From: UBA1149 sp963579235
GTDB taxonomy: Bacteria > Desulfobacterota > Binatia > UBA1149
Length of the DNA stretch: 15,043 nucleotides
Reading direction: 5' to 3'
Assembly (NCBI GenBank): GCA_963579235.1
Contig: CAUZFM010000066.1
Span: forward strand, 1-15,043
Shown here piece after piece: positions 12,822 to 15,043 of the stretch. Position 1 is the first letter of the stretch, and the number at the start of each line of letters is the position of its first letter. The notes beneath the pieces are model-generated. The model had not been told where the DNA came from. It was given only the letters and a program-made list of their open reading frames with translations, and did not search any database. Both the position numbers and the translations under genes were made by a program.

Positions 12822-14903
12822 ATGGCAGCTGCTGTACCACTGAATAAAACCCGTAATATCGGGATCATGGCCCACATCGATGCGGGCAAGACGACCACGA
12901 CCGAGCGGATTCTATTCTACACGGGTGTGAGTCATCGTATTGGCGAGGTCCACGACGGCGCGGCTGTCATGGACTGGATGGTCCAGGAACAGGAGCGGGG
13001 GATCACCATAACCTCGGCGGCTACAACTTGTTTCTGGAATGACCACCGCATCAACATTATCGACACGCCCGGTCACGTTGACTTCACCATAGAAGTGGAG
13101 CGATCGTTGCGGGTTCTTGACGGAGCCGTTGCTGTTTTCTGCGCGGTGGGCGGCGTTGAGCCGCAGTCGGAAACCGTGTGGCGGCAGGCTGACAAGCACG
13201 GTGTGCCCCGCTTGGCCTTCATCAACAAGATGGACCGTGTAGGCGCGGATTTTGAAAGGGTGCTCGGTGAGTTGCGCGAGCGCATGGGCGCTCCGGCCGT
13301 TGCCTTGCAGCTGCCCATAGGTGCCGAAGACAAGTTTACCGGGGTCGTCGACCTGGTCAGTATGACCGGCTGGGTCTGGGAAGTAGAAGACATGGGCGCC
13401 GAGCCCATCGAGTGCCCTATTCCTGCCAACATGGTCGACGCTTCTAACGCCGCGAGAGAAAAGCTGGTCGAGGCTGTTGCTGATGTCGACGAACAGATCC
13501 TTGAAAAGTTTCTCGAGGGTGAGGAGATAGCAGAGGCGGAACTGATCGCGGCCATACGCAAGGGAACCACGAGTCTCGAAATCTGTCCGGTGCTGTGCGG
13601 CTCGGCATTCAAGAACAAGGGTGTACAGCCGGTTCTCGATGCGGTGACCAGGTACCTGCCCTCGCCGTTGGACGTGCCTCCGGTCGTGGGCATAAACCCC
13701 GACAGCGGCGAAGAAGAAACTCGTGATGCCAGTACCGACGCCCCGGCTGCTGCGCTGGCGTTCAAGATAATGGCGGACCCCTACGTCGGCACCCTGGCCT
13801 TTTTGAGGGTCTACTCGGGCAGGCTGAAAGTAGGCGACACGGTTCTCAACTCGACCAAGCGCAAGAAAGAGCGCGTTGGCCGTTTGCTGCGCATGCACGC
13901 CAACAACCGCGAGGACGTAGAGGTCGCCGAGGTCGGTGATATCGTGGCCATCGTTGGTCCCAAGACGCTACGCACCGGCGACACCGTTTGCGACGTGCGC
14001 TCGCCGATAACGCTCGAGAGCATTGATTTTCCTGATCCCGTGATTTCTGTCGCCATCGAGCCCAGGACCAAGACCGACCAGGAAAAAATGTCCAGCGCCT
14101 TGCAGAAACTCGGCGCCGAGGACCCCAGCTTCAGGGTCAGCCACGACGAGGAGACCAACCAGACACTGATCTCGGGCATGGGCGAGCTTCACCTCGAGGT
14201 GATTATCGACCGCCTTACCCGCGAGCATTCGGTCGATGCCAACGTGGGCCGGCCGCAGGTGGCCTACAGGGAGACCGTTCGTAAGACGGTCAGGCAGGAA
14301 ACCCGTTTCGTCAAGCAGACCGGTGGCCGCGGGCAGTTTGCGCACGTGTGCATCGAGCTGGCCCCCCAGGAGCCGGGCGGTGGCTTTGAATTCATAGACA
14401 AGACCAAGGGGGGCGTTATACCCCGTGAGTACATTTCCTCGGTAGGAAATGGCGTGCGTGAAGGCCTCGGTTCGGGGCCCCTGGCCGGTTACCCGGTGGT
14501 TGATTGCAAGGTGGAGCTCTACGACGGTTCCTCACACGACGTGGACTCCTCGGAGATGTCTTTCAAGATTGCCGGGTCGATGGCCATCAAGGCCGCCCTG
14601 CAGAAGGCTTCCCCTGAATTGCTTGAGCCGGTGATGGCCGTCGAAGCCGTCGTGCCCGACGATTACATGGGCGATGTCATCGCCGACATAAACAGCCGGC
14701 GCGGTCGTATAACGAAGATGGACACCAAGGGTGCCTCGCAGGTAATCAGCGCGCAAGTTCCGCTGGCCGAGATGTTTGGTTACGCCACCGAGTTGAGGTC
14801 ACGGACTCAGGGCCGCGGCACTTACTCGATGCAGTTTGAACACTACGAGCCGGTACCGGCTTCGGTTTCCGAGGAGTTGGCCGTTAAAGCGGCCAGCGCC
14901 TGA
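12822..14903 (+). CDS. fusA: Elongation factor G
   Basis: EF-G (693 residues; E. coli 704) is the GTPase that drives tRNA-mRNA translocation and, with RRF, ribosome recycling. The GTPase motifs are all present: G1 AHIDAGKTTTTE (residues 17-28), switch I ERGITITSAAT (58-68), G3 DTPGHVDF (81-88), G4 NKMD (135-138) and G5 GSAFKNKGVQ. Domain II (ALAFKIMADPYVG), domain III (GMGELHLEVI), domain IV (DGSSHDVDSSEMSFKIAGSM) and domain V (INSRRGRITKMD) follow in order, so this is a complete canonical EF-G. The ATG at 12822 is fixed by an in-frame TAA at 12810-12812 and by homology, yet the 20 bases before it contain no Shine-Dalgarno. It lies 48 nt after rpsG and 42 nt before tuf. Confidence 0.97.
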   Translation: MAAAVPLNKTRNIGIMAHIDAGKTTTTERILFYTGVSHRIGEVHDGAAVMDWMVQEQERGITITSAATTCFWNDHRINIIDTPGHVDFTIEVERSLRVLDGAVAVFCAVGGVEPQSETVWRQADKHGVPRLAFINKMDRVGADFERVLGELRERMGAPAVALQLPIGAEDKFTGVVDLVSMTGWVWEVEDMGAEPIECPIPANMVDASNAAREKLVEAVADVDEQILEKFLEGEEIAEAELIAAIRKGTTSLEICPVLCGSAFKNKGVQPVLDAVTRYLPSPLDVPPVVGINPDSGEEETRDASTDAPAAALAFKIMADPYVGTLAFLRVYSGRLKVGDTVLNSTKRKKERVGRLLRMHANNREDVEVAEVGDIVAIVGPKTLRTGDTVCDVRSPITLESIDFPDPVISVAIEPRTKTDQEKMSSALQKLGAEDPSFRVSHDEETNQTLISGMGELHLEVIIDRLTREHSVDANVGRPQVAYRETVRKTVRQETRFVKQTGGRGQFAHVCIELAPQEPGGGFEFIDKTKGGVIPREYISSVGNGVREGLGSGPLAGYPVVDCKVELYDGSSHDVDSSEMSFKIAGSMAIKAALQKASPELLEPVMAVEAVVPDDYMGDVIADINSRRGRITKMDTKGASQVISAQVPLAEMFGYATELRSRTQGRGTYSMQFEHYEPVPASVSEELAVKAASA

Positions 14904-14945
14904 TTAATGAGATTGGCTTGAAGAAAGCTGGAGAGGAGAGGAAGA

Positions 14946-15043
14946 ATGGGCAAGGAGAAATTTGATCGCAGCAAGCCGCACGTAAACGTGGGGACCATTG
15001 GTCATGTTGACCACGGTAAGACCACACTGACGGCCGCGATAAC
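14946..15043 (+). CDS. tuf: Elongation factor Tu, 5' end (partial, copy 2)
   Basis: The first 32 codons of a second EF-Tu gene are visible before the window ends. It starts MGKEKFDRSKPHVNVGTIGH and contains the P-loop GHVDHGKTT (residues 19-27), where D22-H23 identifies EF-Tu rather than EF-G. GGAG (14935-14938) in a purine-rich run lies seven bases upstream of the ATG. It is the last visible gene of the rpsL-rpsG-fusA-tuf operon, 42 nt after fusA. Together with the tuf end at the left edge, the genome carries at least two tuf genes in direct orientation about 15 kb apart, assuming the assembly is continuous. Confidence 0.96.
   Translation, partial: MGKEKFDRSKPHVNVGTIGHVDHGKTTLTAAI

Overview
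The window is a continuous block of housekeeping translation and transcription genes, all on the + strand. It carries, in order, the 3' end of a tuf gene, rpmG, a tRNA-Trp gene, secE, nusG, rplK, rplA, rplJ, rplL, rpoB, rpoC, rpsL, rpsG, fusA and the 5' end of a second tuf gene. The DNA is GC-rich, with third codon positions mostly G or C, and long antisense open frames mirror the real genes. The gene order tuf-rpmG-trnW-secE-nusG-rplKAJL-rpoBC-rpsLG-fusA-tuf matches the arrangement I know from deltaproteobacteria in the broad sense (for example Geobacter). The beta' subunit carries the large trigger-loop insertion, and beta appears to carry the two lineage-specific insertions, of Proteobacteria-type RNA polymerase. 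I therefore place the source among deltaproteobacteria-like lineages (Desulfobacterota, Myxococcota, Binatota or similar). This is an inference from synteny and domain layout, not a species call.

Layout. Positions 1-118 are the end of tuf copy 1, followed by the zinc-type L33 gene (135-287) and tRNA-Trp(CCA) (347-423). Positions 479-1231 hold secE and nusG, separated by 3 nt. Positions 1246-3449 hold the four large-subunit stalk and L1-arm proteins L11, L1, L10 and L7/L12. The rplA-rplJ, rplJ-rplL and rplL-rpoB gaps (82, 86 and 74 nt) are the only roomy spacers in this half, and each can fold into hairpins. Positions 3524-11814 are rpoB and rpoC, joined by a TGATG overlap. A 103-nt gap follows. 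It holds a good sigma-70-like promoter that starts inside the rpoC stop codon, a terminator-like stem with a T run, and a GAAA-tetraloop hairpin. The str operon rpsL-rpsG-fusA-tuf then runs off the window. No stretch over 300 bases lacks a gene. I see no mobile element, CRISPR array, integrase, toxin or defence gene.

How the genes work together. EF-Tu and EF-G drive elongation on the ribosome. L10 and L7/L12 form the stalk that recruits these factors, L11 forms the stalk base, and L1 forms the E-site arm. S12 and S7 are 30S decoding and E-site proteins. NusG couples RNA polymerase to the ribosome or Rho, and SecE is a core part of the translocon. The cluster thus co-produces core RNA polymerase and key ribosomal parts under shared control.

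No undescribed system is visible; this is an ordinary core-genome region. The most interesting details are a perfect-period 33-bp (11-residue) tandem repeat at the C-terminus of L10, which predicts three L7/L12 dimers per ribosome; the structured spacers around rplJ and rplL; the promoter embedded in the rpoC stop; and the missing Shine-Dalgarno sequence in front of fusA.
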